Shown here: positions 52,301 through 64,000 of the stretch, piece after piece
Position numbering within the stretch: the stretch's first letter is position 1
Layout of the letters: every line of letters begins with the position of its first letter
Assembly (NCBI GenBank): GCA_023333565.1
Contig: JAJKFH010003927.1
Span: 310,001-374,000 of the forward strand
Direction of reading: 5' to 3'
From: Puffinus mauretanicus
Lineage: Eukaryota; Chordata; Aves; Procellariiformes; Procellariidae
Length of the DNA: 64,000 nt
The notes under the pieces: model-generated
The model's database searches: none
What the model was told of the DNA's origin: nothing
The model's input: the letters and a program-made list of their open reading frames with translations, nothing else
Made by a program: the position numbers and the translations under genes

Positions 52301-55300
52301 AGAACAGTGTGGAAGAAGTTCTTTTGAAGCAAGTGGCATTTGTGGTGTGTAATCAGGCTGTTCATCACCTTGAAATGGATGTTGAGGGAGGTGTCTCCAC
52401 GAGATGAAGAGGAATTGCTGGTCTACCTTTGTAACAGTCATTAAAACAAACCACTTTCATCTTTGCAATGACTGAATGGCAGCAGATACCCATCCAAGCC
52501 CATTTCATGTGTGCACTTTTCCACACATGCTCTCTCTGCCCTTTGTCTCTCTCAACAAATCGGCAGCTACAATGAGCACCCTAAGGCAAGATACATGGCA
52601 CTTTAATCAGTATGCCAATGCCTACAAAAGAGCCTGCTTGTTTTTTCCCCCATATAAACTGCTTTCCTAAGCAGTTGTCTTTGCTGGAATGTCATGGGAA
52701 TTTTGCTGTACTGTGTTTCTAGACCAGAAGTGGTTTTAAAGTCACAGCTGCAAAAAGTGTCCTGTTAGCAGTGCTTGGTTATTGAGCAGGTATATTGACA
52801 CAGGCTCATTAACAGCTGCTATTGCCTTACACGTTCTGTTAAATAGCTGGATTAACAAGGTCAAATCATACAGCTGTCATTCTTCACCTGTTTTGATGTG
52901 GCAGATACTATGTGTCTGCTCCTAAGCACTCCTACGGTCCAGCTAAAGGTTGGGGAAGAAAAAGAAATTGCTGCTTAGTTCATCTTTCCTGGTGATTCCC
53001 CATCGTCAGTCAATTGCTAACTGTGACCAGTTGAGCATGGAGTGCCATCTCCAGCACCTATCACTGGGTGAGGGTGGAGCAGGCTTGCAAATATGGCTCT
53101 CTGATTAGGGGGCCGATGGTGTGCCAGTCCCTCTTCCAGCACTGAGTCCCTGGGCCATTGCCCTAAAGCGCACTCCTTGCCTGCAGACTGTAGAAGTCCG
53201 TGCAGCGACAAAGAGCTGACGGGCTGCAGTGAGGTCCCCTCCTGTCTCTGCCGCCTTCATGCAAAGGCATGATGCTAGATGTAGCGCGGGGTGTGTGTGC
53301 CTCTTCTGGGCTAGCGGAGGACTTGGTGCAAAGGTCATGAGATGCCACATGCAGGAGAACGGGAGCCTCCCTGGCTGTGGATGCAGCAGCCATGCTTAGA
53401 GAGCTGAGGAGTGCTCAAGCTACACATTTCAGCTGTGGATCTTGTACAATGTAAGGCCTTTAGACTGAGGGTCACATAACATGGCTTTGCTCTGGAGTCG
53501 AGCTTCCCTTAACAGTTGGAAGGGTTTAGCTTTGGCTGTTTGGGCCAGGGAAATGCACTCAGCTTGAGAAGTAAGCATGCAGGGGCAAGTTAAAACCAGT
53601 GCTTACCTCCAAAGACCACTGTTGTCTGGAAGATAGTAAGCTAAAGAGGTGCGAAACTAGGCAGCAGCACCTGGGAAACCTTAGCTCTTTCCTTTGCACC
53701 TTCTTTTGTTTGGCTGATAACATCACTTCCCCCCTCTTGCCTCTCTGTGCTGTAGGCCAGGTAGTAGAAGAATACGGCACATTGCCTGGGGGCTGCTTGG
53801 GAAAATCTAGTTGTCTGTGGCCCAGAATGAGCTGGAAGATGAACACTTTGAAAATCAGATCCTGGTTTAAGGGTGAAAATGAAAGCTAAGCTCATTTGAA
53901 AATGAGCACCTATGTCTGCCCCTTATGTAGAGAATAATGTTGATAGAGCAAGCTGATGGGATGGATGAGATTCCTGACTAACTCAGGTCATCTTGTAGGC
54001 AGTTTGGGTGTTGGTGCTTTTCAGAAGTTCAAAAAAGTCTTTTACATGTGACTGGGAACAGTGACAATGACCCTGCTCAACCCCTTCCAGAGCTGCGCAA
54101 ATTTTCAGACCCTAGAGCATGTTTTGCCCGAGTGCTCTGTAAAGCAAAAGCCGACTCTGCAGTGTGGCAACCTATGGGAATACTAAATGGATGTAAAGCA
54201 TATTGTGATCTCAACTGAAGACTGCACATTGCTTCTGATACGCTGTGAACACACTGGAAAAATTGCCTGCGCTACAGTTTATGGAGATAAAAAGCACTTG
54301 CCAACTGCGGTAAGCCATGGAGCAGCCATGTCAAAACCCTTGCAATAATGTTCACTGAAGAAGGGCGGCTTTTTTCAGGGCAGCATCTCTTCTGCTTTGT
54401 GTGAAGACATTTATTACATGACATTACAAAAGCTGCACTTTAACTTACATGGCCTGAAATACTCAGGCTCTGGGAATCCCAAGGGGAGGGGAGCAGTTTT
54501 CAGGAAGGCTGTCCTCATTTTCTCAAAGATATATGCCAATCTTTTTTCATGCTTGTATTGATTACAGCAGGTATTTTCTTTGCTGATTGTTTACTTCTTC
54601 AACCAAGCTGGATCCTTGCAGGTCAAGATAACCCAGCCCCCTGACCAGGGCAGGGAGTTGAAATGAAGTGGCACAGCTGCAGCAGTGCACAGTGGCTGAA
54701 GGACTGGCCCATTCATAGTTGCAGCCTCTTGAAACTCTTGTCTTCAGAAAAAAGAAACCTCCAAATTCCAGAAGAAGGTAGTGCAAGAGAGGAGGAGCAG
54801 AGTGCACAGGGACTGGTGTGATGGCTGGTGTTAACGGTGTGGGTTGGAGGAGCAGGGGGAAGGGTGCTGTGTGGCAGGCTGAGTTGTGAGGCTCTTGGGA
54901 GTACTTTTCCTATCAGGAAACATCCCTTTGCCTTCTGTGGATGCTTTCTTTACAACCCTTCTGGGGGGAGCACAATGGGCAGCAAGCAGGTCCAGTACTA
55001 TAGCCAACGTGGTCATGCCTCGTTCCCTTTTTTCCCTTTCCAGGGTAATTAGTACCAATGTCTGAATGTCTCCTTGCAGGTAAGACCTTCCCAGCTGGGA
55101 AGTACTGCCCATCCGACAGAGGAGCAGAGCTGATGGAGCCCCCAGGACCACATTTTCTTACCTCAGGGAAGATTTAGTGTCTACCCTCTTTCTCTTATCC
55201 CTCTTAACCTCAGGTCATCCCTGGGGCGGGAGCCAGCTTCCAACTTAAAGAGGATGGCCACAACAGGGCCATAAAAGCATTCAAATCTTCATGCCCTTCA

Positions 55301-57355
55301 GAGGATGATGGCCTGCTTTTTGCTGGGGTGTTGTGAAGAGCAAGCAGCTCTTTGGAAGTAACAACTTTTTTAGGTACCCTGGAACAGGACTGTAAAGCAA
55401 CACAGGTCCAGAGGAAGACTGAACAGCATTGACAGAAGTTTTTAATCACGCAGCAGCACAGAAATACACAGAGGTATCCCGGTAAATAAAATCGGTCAGT
55501 CAGAGGGGAGAGCCTGACAAGACTTCAGAGTGAGAAAGGAAGGTTGGATGCACTCAGTCAGTGGCAAAAGAGTGCGTAGCACTAGAAGAGAGTCACTTCT
55601 CAGGTAGTTCAGTGAGGCTGTAGAGCATTCCTCCTATCATGCAGTAGGTGGAGAAAGAACACCAAGCATTGGGCAACATTACTTAGTGCAAATTTTTATT
55701 TACCATCTGCCCGAATTCTATCAGAACCCTCCAGAACCCCTCTCCTACATCCACAGCTGCTCATAAAGTGCATTGCATTACTTAAACCTTTATAACTAAG
55801 AGTATCCTCACTGGGTCACTGAAAAGCTCCTCTGTGATCTACAGGTCATTGTGTCACCTTGTAAGTGAGAAATGTAATGCAAGGACTTTTGTGTTTGCAT
55901 GCTGTGAGTTTAGATTTGGGGCCCTGCATTTAAAAATGATTGCTCTAAATTTCCCTCCTATTATTGTACCCACAGCTGCAACTCCCCTCCTCTGCATCGC
56001 TCTTCCCAGCTGTAACATACAAAATTCCTTTATATCTTTTACTCAACAGCTGCAGCGGGGATTTTCCTGTTTGCTTGTTTTCCCTCACCATATTTGGTCC
56101 CCTGGCTATGACCTTTTGACAAAATGCATAAAGCATCAGGAAAAAAAAAAAGGGAAAAGAGGGGTTGTTTTAGACTGGAGATGCTGTGATGATCTTTATC
56201 ATTTAACCTTAATTATACACAGCAGAGCCATGGTCGTTGGTGTTGCATCAACTATCTGAAGTCTTATCCCATCTGCTGTGCCTGAGTGTAACACTTTCCT
56301 ATGGGTTAAAGTCTGGGAAATGTGATGCTCCTCAGCTTGATTATCCCTTAGGTCTTCTCCCCAGGAGCGTGCTCCAGTCCCCGGCCTGTGTGCTCTATTT
56401 ACCTTGCAAGATCATAAGAGACATCAAGGGGATCGCTGGCTCATACTGACTCCTTCCCCTCCTCCGGTGATGCAAAGCAACCATAAACCTGCGGTGCGTA
56501 ACAGCTGAGCAGAACTGCTGAGAGCGGGCCTTGGCGTTGTTAGTGCGTGCACACAGTGACGCACGCAGAGCTGGTCTCAGCTTTTTGTTCCCCAGCCTAT
56601 CGTGTTAATCTTTTTGCCGCTAACCTCCACCACCCTCATACTAATGCTCATCCTCACATGAGTGCACATAAACCCAGCAAGAGGATTTGGGAGCAGCTTA
56701 GACAAACGGTTCATTAGGGTCTTTCTCTGCCAAGTGATGTTTTTTTCTAAGGTTCCCATCACCGAGCTACTGTAAAAATAAATTCTCCAAGTCACCAGAC
56801 AGCTGCCACCGTAACAGACTTGTCTGGCATCCAGGCGTAAGGGACAGGGATCGTTATCCCATCAAGAGCTGGCTTTTTTGCTCTTGGTTAAGCTGCTGGA
56901 TGAACAGAGTGGATCCCTTTGAGCCAGATGAAAGCTGTGATTATTTTGTGTTTCTCCTCAGCACAGGGAGATTTGCAGATCCTGTGGTGCTGCACAAGTA
57001 CTTCTGAACCCGGTGGAGGTTCAGAGAGGTTCACCCCCATGGTTGCCTGTTAAAGGACGTGCTCCCTCCAGTAGTATCTGGATGCTGTTTGTATTGTGCA
57101 GTCACGGTAGGTTATCTAGGTTAACTTTAAATAATCTATTTATACAGGTATCCTGTGTACACACAGTACCTGGTGAGAATCGTGTTGGTTTCAGCCTCTG
57201 TAGTACCAACAGGTCTCTCGATGCCTCTCACTCTCTAACCTAAATCAATAATATGACTTGCCTGCCCAAACCCCCTTTCATCAGAGTCCCTTTTAGATCT
57301 GATGCTACCTTCTTGCCCTGTCCATCTCCTGTCTTCTCTGTGAGCCAATCTCCAC
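49301..57355. other. Intergenic, no gene recognised
   Basis: 8 kb without a supported gene. The first about 180 bp may still be the G+C-rich 5' part of the CR1. Frames up to 173 codons (49782-50303 plus) lack domains and lie in G+C-richer DNA. No CRYAA exon (the next gene in human order) was found. Confidence 0.5.
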
Positions 57356-57430
57356 GGTCCCTTTAGCACCGACAAACAGCTCAGTTCCCAGTGCCAGGTT
57401 ACACCTGAGCACTAAACAACTACTGCAACA
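57356..57430 (+). repeat. 75-bp direct repeat, copy 1
   Basis: It starts GGTCCCTTTAGCACCGAC and ends with ACTGCAACA. It is identical to 57780-57854 except for one base (A here, C there). The flanks are unrelated. Confidence 0.93.
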
Positions 57431-57779
57431 TCACCTGCGATTAGGCAATTTTTGGAGCTTTTCTGGGTGGTTTAACAATTCATGCAATGACATCTACCTT
57501 CGGTGTCTAGTGTTTTCCCTCCAAGCCCTGCTCAGACAGAGAGAGGCAGACTCAAACCAGGACTGTGTGGTTCATTGCAGGATTACCAAGTGACTGCAGG
57601 GTTTGCAGAATGCCCTTTACGGAGCTGCTTGTCCTGGTCAGACCACCCTCCTTCCATGATAACATCTCTTCTCTTCCAGCCTTCTTCCAGTGTTCCTACA
57701 GACCTCCTCCTCCTGCCTCTCCTTCCCCGCTACATCAGCACCACTTGTTCAATTTCCCTCTTTCCCTGGACCAGCAGGA
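57431..57779. other. Unique spacer between 75-bp direct repeats
   Basis: 349 bp, CT-rich on the plus strand towards the right. No feature recognised. Confidence 0.7.
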
Positions 57780-57854
57780 GGTCCCTTTAGCACCGACAAA
57801 CAGCTCAGTTCCCAGTGCCAGGTTACACCTGAGCACTAAACAACTCCTGCAACA
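57780..57854 (+). repeat. 75-bp direct repeat, copy 2
   Basis: Second copy, 424 bp downstream of the first, with 74 of 75 bases identical. The near identity implies a recent duplication or an assembly artefact. Confidence 0.93.
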
Positions 57855-58649
57855 AGCCACTTTTCTTCCTGGCTAACCCCTCCTGCAATCTCTTTTTGCT
57901 CTCTCCAGACACTGCCCCTAGTCTCATCTGCTTCCCAAGCCTTCCACATTGCCTATTTGCTGAGTGAATATCCATGGTAGAGCATTCCCTGTGATACCGC
58001 TGCTCCTCCCTGTATGCCATACCTTCCCAGTGCAGAGGCTGGGTATCGATCCTTTGGAGAAAAAAAATCTATAGGATCGTTCTGCTATAGGCTCTGTAGG
58101 ATGATCTACTCAATGCGGGAATGCTCATGTTGACCATGCAGAAGTAACTCACATCTAAACTGTCAAGAGCACTGGAAGAAAAAATTTATTTTATAAAATC
58201 AAAGAACCATATAGCAAGTTTTGATTTGTTCTTTTTTTTTTTTTAAAAAAAAAGAGGTCTCAATCTGAAGACACATCTTTCTCATTTATTTAGTTAGTTA
58301 TTTATTTGGTAGAGGTTCATACCAAAAAAACAATGGACATAATTTCTCCTTTCCTCTGAAAGATAGTCAAGGTTTTAATTCCTCAAACTGTTATATCACT
58401 TCGCATAATTATTTGCTTTAGATGAGTAAACATCATGTCACAAACCAAGCCTACACTCTCAAATTCTCTGGTCTGAATTTCCAGAGCAAAGGCAGTATTT
58501 TATACCGCAGGAAGAGGGGCCATGGAAAGCTCACGGAGATGAGATCTGGTTGCAAGGCAGAGGTACTCTCAGCAGCAAGCTCTGTGGAGTTGCAAGAGAG
58601 GTGATTTTATTCACAGAAAAGACTAGGGGAGTGAAAAGGGCTCAAATTG
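57855..58649. other. Intergenic, nothing recognised
   Basis: A/T-rich, with a T run then an A run at about 58230-58255. No gene or clear repeat. Confidence 0.6.
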
Positions 58650-58765
58650 TACCTCTGCCTCTCTGGGTGAGAAGTCATTTTACTTGTTTTTCCCAGTCAC
58701 CATGATGATACTTACCTCCTCTGGAAAGTGCTCTGAGATCTACAGATGAGGAGAAGCATCATTGC
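58650..58765 (+). repeat. Ancient amniote SINE (MIR-like) remnant
   Basis: ACCTCTGCCTCTCTGGGTGA, then CACCATGATGATACTTACC, then TCCTCTGGAAAGTGCTCTG and AGATCTACAGATGAGGAG. The second half follows the 3' part of old amniote SINEs ('gataatgatacttacctcctttgtaaagcgctttgagatctac'). Confidence 0.5.
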
Positions 58766-61700
58766 TTAGCAGCTGTAAATTTCCAAACCTGCTCCTGTTC
58801 CAGTTCTCCTGCTCTCTGGGCATGCTAGATGGTCTCTTTGCATCTCCCACTCTCTGGGCGTGCTGCTGCAGACTGGGAAGCAAAGAGCATCTCTCATTCC
58901 CTATGCAAATCCATTGATGAAAACATAAAATGCATTGTGCTGCTAAAACTTGCTGAGCTTGTTTGAATAAATGCCAAGGATTAACAGCACGTAAATTCAC
59001 CATTGATTTGACAACAATGATGTTATGTGCCCTAAACACTGATGGGATTTGTTCAGTGTTTAGGATGTGGGCTCTGAGGTGGAAAAAAGGGATTGCTAGT
59101 AATTTTTTAAGCCTCTTTGGCTGCACCAAGGCAGACTGTTGGTATTATATAAATTCTTCAGATAAAATAAATATCAGTCTTTGTATGAGGAGAGTGGATA
59201 TTTAACTTTTCCAGTATAGAGATGAATAGTAAATCTGACTGTGGATTGCTATAAGCCAGGAAGTAAAAATCGCCCCATCCCTCTAAAATAGGGAGGAAGG
59301 AGATGGTGGAGTGGAAAAAGAATCACAAAGGCCAGCAATAAAACAGAGGATTGTGCCTTAAAAACAGTGGGACAAAGATTTCTTTTTAGGTAGAAAACTA
59401 GAAATGTCACCTCTGCAACTTGTCCCCTCTGTGATTGGTCTCTCCCTGGCTCCGGTGTTCAGCAACTTTGCAACCACGGTCCCTGTGGGACAAAAACTAT
59501 TATGAGCAAGAGTGGGGATCACCTGGGACAAAACTTGTGGTACGGGGGTTGACCGTTCATTAAGCAAGAGTTGCAGAGGCGAGGAAGGGAGAGCTATGAT
59601 GACTTACACCAGGACAGGCTTAGCCCCTCACTCTTTAAGCCAAGCTGCTGGCGTGCAGGGGGTTGCTCACCTTCTCCCAGATGGGCAGCTGATGACTGTT
59701 TGAGAGGCATGAGAATTTGCAGAGTTCTCTAGGGACACGCTGATCTCTCTTTAAAAGAAAAGCAAGTCAAGTTTTGTTGGTGTTTTTTTTTTTTTTTTTT
59801 AAATACACTTGCTGAAAGTTAAGCTCCTAGATCTATATTTAAACTTGTTAATACATGGCCTGATTTTCAAAGGTGCTCAGCATGTAGCAACCCTCCCACT
59901 AACTGGCTTCTTTCTTGCTATGAACTATCCTCAGAGAGGGGTTTTCAAGTGTTCTCTTTGCTTTTAACAAGAAACATTTATTCATCTAATAAAAAAAGGA
60001 TATAACATCTGCCTTCTCTCATGTCAGCCCTCCCATTGCGTTAGCCCTGTAGCCCCAACCACAGTTAAGCATGATGTGAAAATTGCACTGATAACATGGC
60101 CTCACCTCCTCCCATCCCTTATAAACTTTAGCAAGATATCAACAGCATTGAAAACTCGGCAGAAATCACTACTTTAGTGCTTTCCTTGGTATTTGGTGGG
60201 GGTTGAGTGCAGAGGAAAATGAGTCTAGCTGCAGTTATAATCAGTTGCTCCTTCCTCCATCAGCACCCCAGGTCAGACATGGTAGAAAGGTTTGGAGCTC
60301 CTGACCATGGCACTGCCCTGAGTGGCATGCATATGTTTGAGGAACAGGAAATGAGTCTTCTAAAGGAAGGACTTTTCCCTTCAAAAGAAAGAAAGAAATG
60401 CTTTGTGTTCATTTCTAGGGGAAGTTTTTAGTAAATGCTTAGCAGGTCAGAAGCCAAAACTGATAATGCTGGCTCCCTAATGAGCCTGCGCTTTTAGCTT
60501 GACTGCTTGCATACTGGCTTCTGCCGACTCCTTGCATCCTTTCCAAAGCTAGGTCTATGTAAGATTAAGAAAAGCATGGTCGCTTTTTCCCACTCACCAG
60601 TTCCCTCACACACGTTATGTAATATTTTCCACCACAGCAAGACTGGTAGGAAGAAAACTTGCAACAAAATCACATTATTACCTGCCCTGGCCCTGTGTGG
60701 CTGGTATGAACTCCTTTTTGTACCTCATAGAAATGTTCCTCCAAAGGGAAAGCTTAGTTTGATTAGCATGCTGCAACAATTCTATCATTAAATATATTGT
60801 CACTGAACAGCTTACATCTAAATGCAGAGGACCATCTAAATGAGTACAGTCGTACCTTTTTGAGTTCTATTGGGGTCTATTCAAAAGAAAAAGCACTGGA
60901 ACTCATTCCTGTTTTCTACAAGAACTATCTGAAGAGTTGCACTCTCTGCAGGTTGACAGAGACCACTTGACTCGAGAGGACATGCAGATCAGAGCAGAGA
61001 GGTTGCCTTTCTTGGCTTTCCTGGGGCTGCAACACACCAGTTGGAAACAGTAATCCCAGTTATATTAGCACTTCAGAATCGCATACAAATCCTCCACAGT
61101 TATACCTGACCAGTCACTGCTCCACTTAAATACTTGCTTTTCTTTTCACATTGGGCTTGTACAGAGCTTGGCATGGGGGTTGGAAACAGCACTGGACTCA
61201 CCTAGAAACTGGCAGATGAGAGTCAGTCATGCAGACAAATTAATAGCAGCTAAATACAGCAAGGGCTGTGCTTGATCACTGATACCTGCTTTACTCAGAA
61301 ACATGATCTAGGATTTCTGCAGCTTGTCCTGGGCAGCATCCTTTGCTAAATGTCCTATGTGCTGGCAATTATGCATGATAGTTTAGGAAGGGATTTTTTC
61401 AAAGGTAAGCTAGACAGCAGATCCTACTAGAAGACCTTTTGAGTTGGACTCGCATTCTAAATTTGCAATGAGGCTTTGGGAAAACCTGCCTTTGATGCAT
61501 TGCTTTTGGGTGCGCTCATGTGCATACGCACAAGTTTTTCTTCCTTTTATAGGAACACCAACAAATCTCACTGCTTTTGCTCAATAGGTGATAACGATGC
61601 ACAAATGTTGTGCATCCTGTGAGAAATCTGGTCCCCTGAACTGGTGCAAAATGATTGCTTTCTCCTCTCATACCGAATTCCCACTGGATGGGATTCATCT

Positions 61701-64000
61701 CACCAGCTCTGCTTGACCAGAAGGAGGTTAGAATTAGAATTGCTTCGCCTAAGGCAGCCATTCAGGCTCCCTCCTTAGTCAGTTGAGATGTAGGCATTGC
61801 TGAAACGTGTCCCATTTCATGTTTCCTACCCACCTATATTATAATGTGAGCCATCTGGAGGCATCTGTCTCTCTCCATTGACTGGACAGGGAGCCTGGAC
61901 AACTCATTTGGACTGGTCACCTAAGTTTTAGACTGTTGGAAGTTAGATGTGATGAGTCTCAGGAGATTGCTTGTTGCCCAGAGGCACACAGGCAGTGCGA
62001 AGTCTGTATCAGAAAAAACTTCTGTGAATGAAATTTACACTTCAGTGAAGTATTTTGCCAATAAAAGACAAAAATGGACATGATTAATTCTAGGGAAAGC
62101 CATGAAAATGTGGGTCCAGAAGAAATTAAAGACATAAAACCATAAAGTTGGCTGCCACTTTTCAAGTACTTGAATGTGTGGTAATACACATAATTTTAGA
62201 AATTTAGGTGAAGACATATTTGTCGTTTTTCTCTCAACAGCCCATTCCCATCATCCCGCAGAACATACAGGGTGCTCTGATCACATGTTGAACACACACA
62301 TGCTCCAATCCTGGAGCAAGCTTCAGGCCGTAGGTAGATGATGGATTTTGTTGGGCTTCCCTGTGAGATAAGTGGTGGTGTGTAGGGGAGCGGCTGCTTT
62401 CCTGGTGCCTGACTAAGAGCACCGATGTGCTGCTGGTCGGTGTTGCTGAGAGAGGTACAGCCTGCCTGGGCTCCCTTCTTCCTCCCTGCCCCAATAATCC
62501 GCCCCCGTTCCTGCATGGGGAATACGCTGGAGGTCAGAGCTCAAGGGTTTGGCAGTTTCTTACGGACTGAAAGATGCCCAGAGAGGAGCCTGCCATTGTG
62601 TGCGTTGCTCCCTGTGCTCCTGGTATAACCCCTGGTTTGGGAAACACAAAGGGGATGTTCCCAACACACTGCAGGGATTACATGCACCCCACACATATGG
62701 CTGGAGCCCAAATGGTATGTCAGACCCCAAAATCTGTCTCACTTTCTGTGTCAGGGCACAGTTCCCACCTGCTCCTCTACCAGCCAAACAGATTACTTGC
62801 TTTGTGTGCTCCAGTGAATGGCTTGGGATTTGAACCTGTTCCTGTATCTCTCCTTTCATTCTGCATATATCGGATCACTGCTGCCGTTTGGTTAAATACA
62901 GGTTAGCAGGTCTCTGGTACTGGGTGGCTGAGAAGAGATTTTCTTCTCTCCTGCGGCAAAGACCCACATCTCATAGAGCTCTTGAAGAAAAATCTTGGTA
63001 GTGCTTTATGACTCTTATTTGCTTTCCCTTCCTTTTCTCAAGCAAAATGACAGATTTGGGACAATGGGACAGAATGGGGGGTTATGTCTGTCTGTTGTGG
63101 ATTTTTCCTCCATGCCTTGAAGAGGGATTGATCTCATTTTAGCACCTGATTTTAGAAAAGTCTTCATGCCTGGGAGCCATGGCCAGACCGCAGGGTCTTT
63201 TCTTGCTGGAACTAGATGCGGTTGAACCTAAACTCTTGTCTGTCTTCTTAGCGGTCTCTACTGCTTTTTTTGCTGCTGTTTTGCTTTTTTTTACTACTGT
63301 TTTTCTGTTCAACTTTTTTGCTTTCCATGAAGGAAAGCTTCTGTAATGGGATCTTCTGGTTCCCACTTTTCCTCACCTGCCTCCATGCACTGTGTGGGGA
63401 GGGTTCACGTGTGGGAGTCAAGGCCAAGGACTTTCCAAGACCATGTGGTGCATAGATGCCAGGCGATGCTCAGCTGAATGTCACTTTGCCTCAGTGCTTT
63501 TCTGAATTTAGCTCCTTTGGACTGGATTGATCCCATTTCTCCGGAAGCACTGATGCCAGGATCTCAACCACCCTCTAGTTCTGGCACCATGAGAGGATGA
63601 TTCAGCCCCTCATCTCTGAAGTGCCTTTTGGAGGTGCCCTTTCCTCTCTCTCCCTTGCTCTCTGCTGACTGTGAAAGGTGCTGAGACGCACAAAACTCCT
63701 GACGTAGGTGCTTCTGCTGTCCAGAAGGCCCCTAGGATGCAGTCCCTGCATCACTGGCTCCAGTGGAAATGGGGTTTCGGCTGTCGCCGCGGCCTCATAC
63801 CGAGCCTTGCTGTGGAGCTGGGTAGCCTCGCCGCCCTTTTGCCGCCCAGCCGCCTCAGCTCTCTGGCAGAGCTTGCTGCTCCCGCAGTGGGCTGTCCACG
63901 TGCCCCTTCCCCGGTCCGTCCAGGATGGCAGACGACCCCTTAAAGGCATCTTTAAGTGAAACAGAAATGCAAAACAGCCATAACCAGAAATGCATGTTAA
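58766..64000. other. Intergenic to right edge, no gene recognised
   Basis: 5.2 kb without a supported coding exon. A T run lies at about 59786-59801. A lysine-rich frame at 63139-63366 minus is the translation of a simple pyrimidine-rich tract. G+C rises in the last 250 bp (63750-63950), which could be the edge of something outside the window. Confidence 0.5.

Noticed and set aside
59850..59900. CCTGATTTTCAAAGGTGCTC, resembling an old palindromic reptile repeat
   Set aside because: Only about 25 bp match from memory, too short to call.
63139..63366. Lysine-rich minus-strand frame resembling a histone tail or ribosomal protein
   Set aside because: It comes from a simple T-rich tract on the plus strand (63260-63320). 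There is no family motif.
49300..64000. Search for CRYAA exons (MDIAIQHPWF start)
   Set aside because: Not found on either strand. The gene presumably lies beyond the right edge.

Overview
The window is vertebrate, and specifically avian, genomic DNA. Two split genes are recognisable by translating their exons: the 5' coding part of CBS (cystathionine beta-synthase) and the whole coding region of U2AF1 (the 35-kDa U2 snRNP auxiliary factor subunit). Both are on the minus strand and neighbour each other as on human chromosome 21q22.3. CR1 retrotransposons, one of them about 3 kb and ending in the CATAGAAT (ATTCTATG) octamers typical of bird CR1, point to a bird. So does a solo LTR of a kind I know from many non-galliform birds. 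The species cannot be named from this sequence.

Layout from left to right. Positions 1-4393 hold the first three coding exons of CBS (residues 1-149), running leftward; the rest of CBS lies beyond the left edge. Positions 4394-11340 are probably the long 5'UTR intron of CBS, with one old SINE remnant. A CpG island at about 11340-12960 with CCAAT boxes is the best candidate CBS promoter. Positions 12960-22940 are intergenic, with two decayed CR1 fragments facing each other tail to tail. U2AF1 occupies 22940-37990. I resolved nine coding exons with exact GT-AG boundaries, including the mutually exclusive pair Ab and 3. Each isoform is 237 aa. Its CpG-island promoter is at about 36880-38480, with two perfect NRF1 palindromes upstream of the start codon.

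From 38.5 kb to the right edge I find no protein-coding gene. This 25 kb holds a truncated solo LTR (about 40064-40606), a nearly full-length but frameshifted CR1 (about 46213-49300), two ancient SINE remnants, a 54-bp inverted repeat pair and a 75-bp direct repeat pair.

Functionally, CBS makes cystathionine from homocysteine and serine in the cytosol. U2AF1 reads the AG at 3' splice sites in the nucleus. They share no pathway; the neighbourhood reflects conserved synteny. I found no tRNA, rRNA, CRISPR or bacterial-type system. The most informative observation is the U2AF1 isoform switch: both wrong outcomes (both exons kept, or both skipped) run into an immediate stop codon that can be read directly from this sequence.
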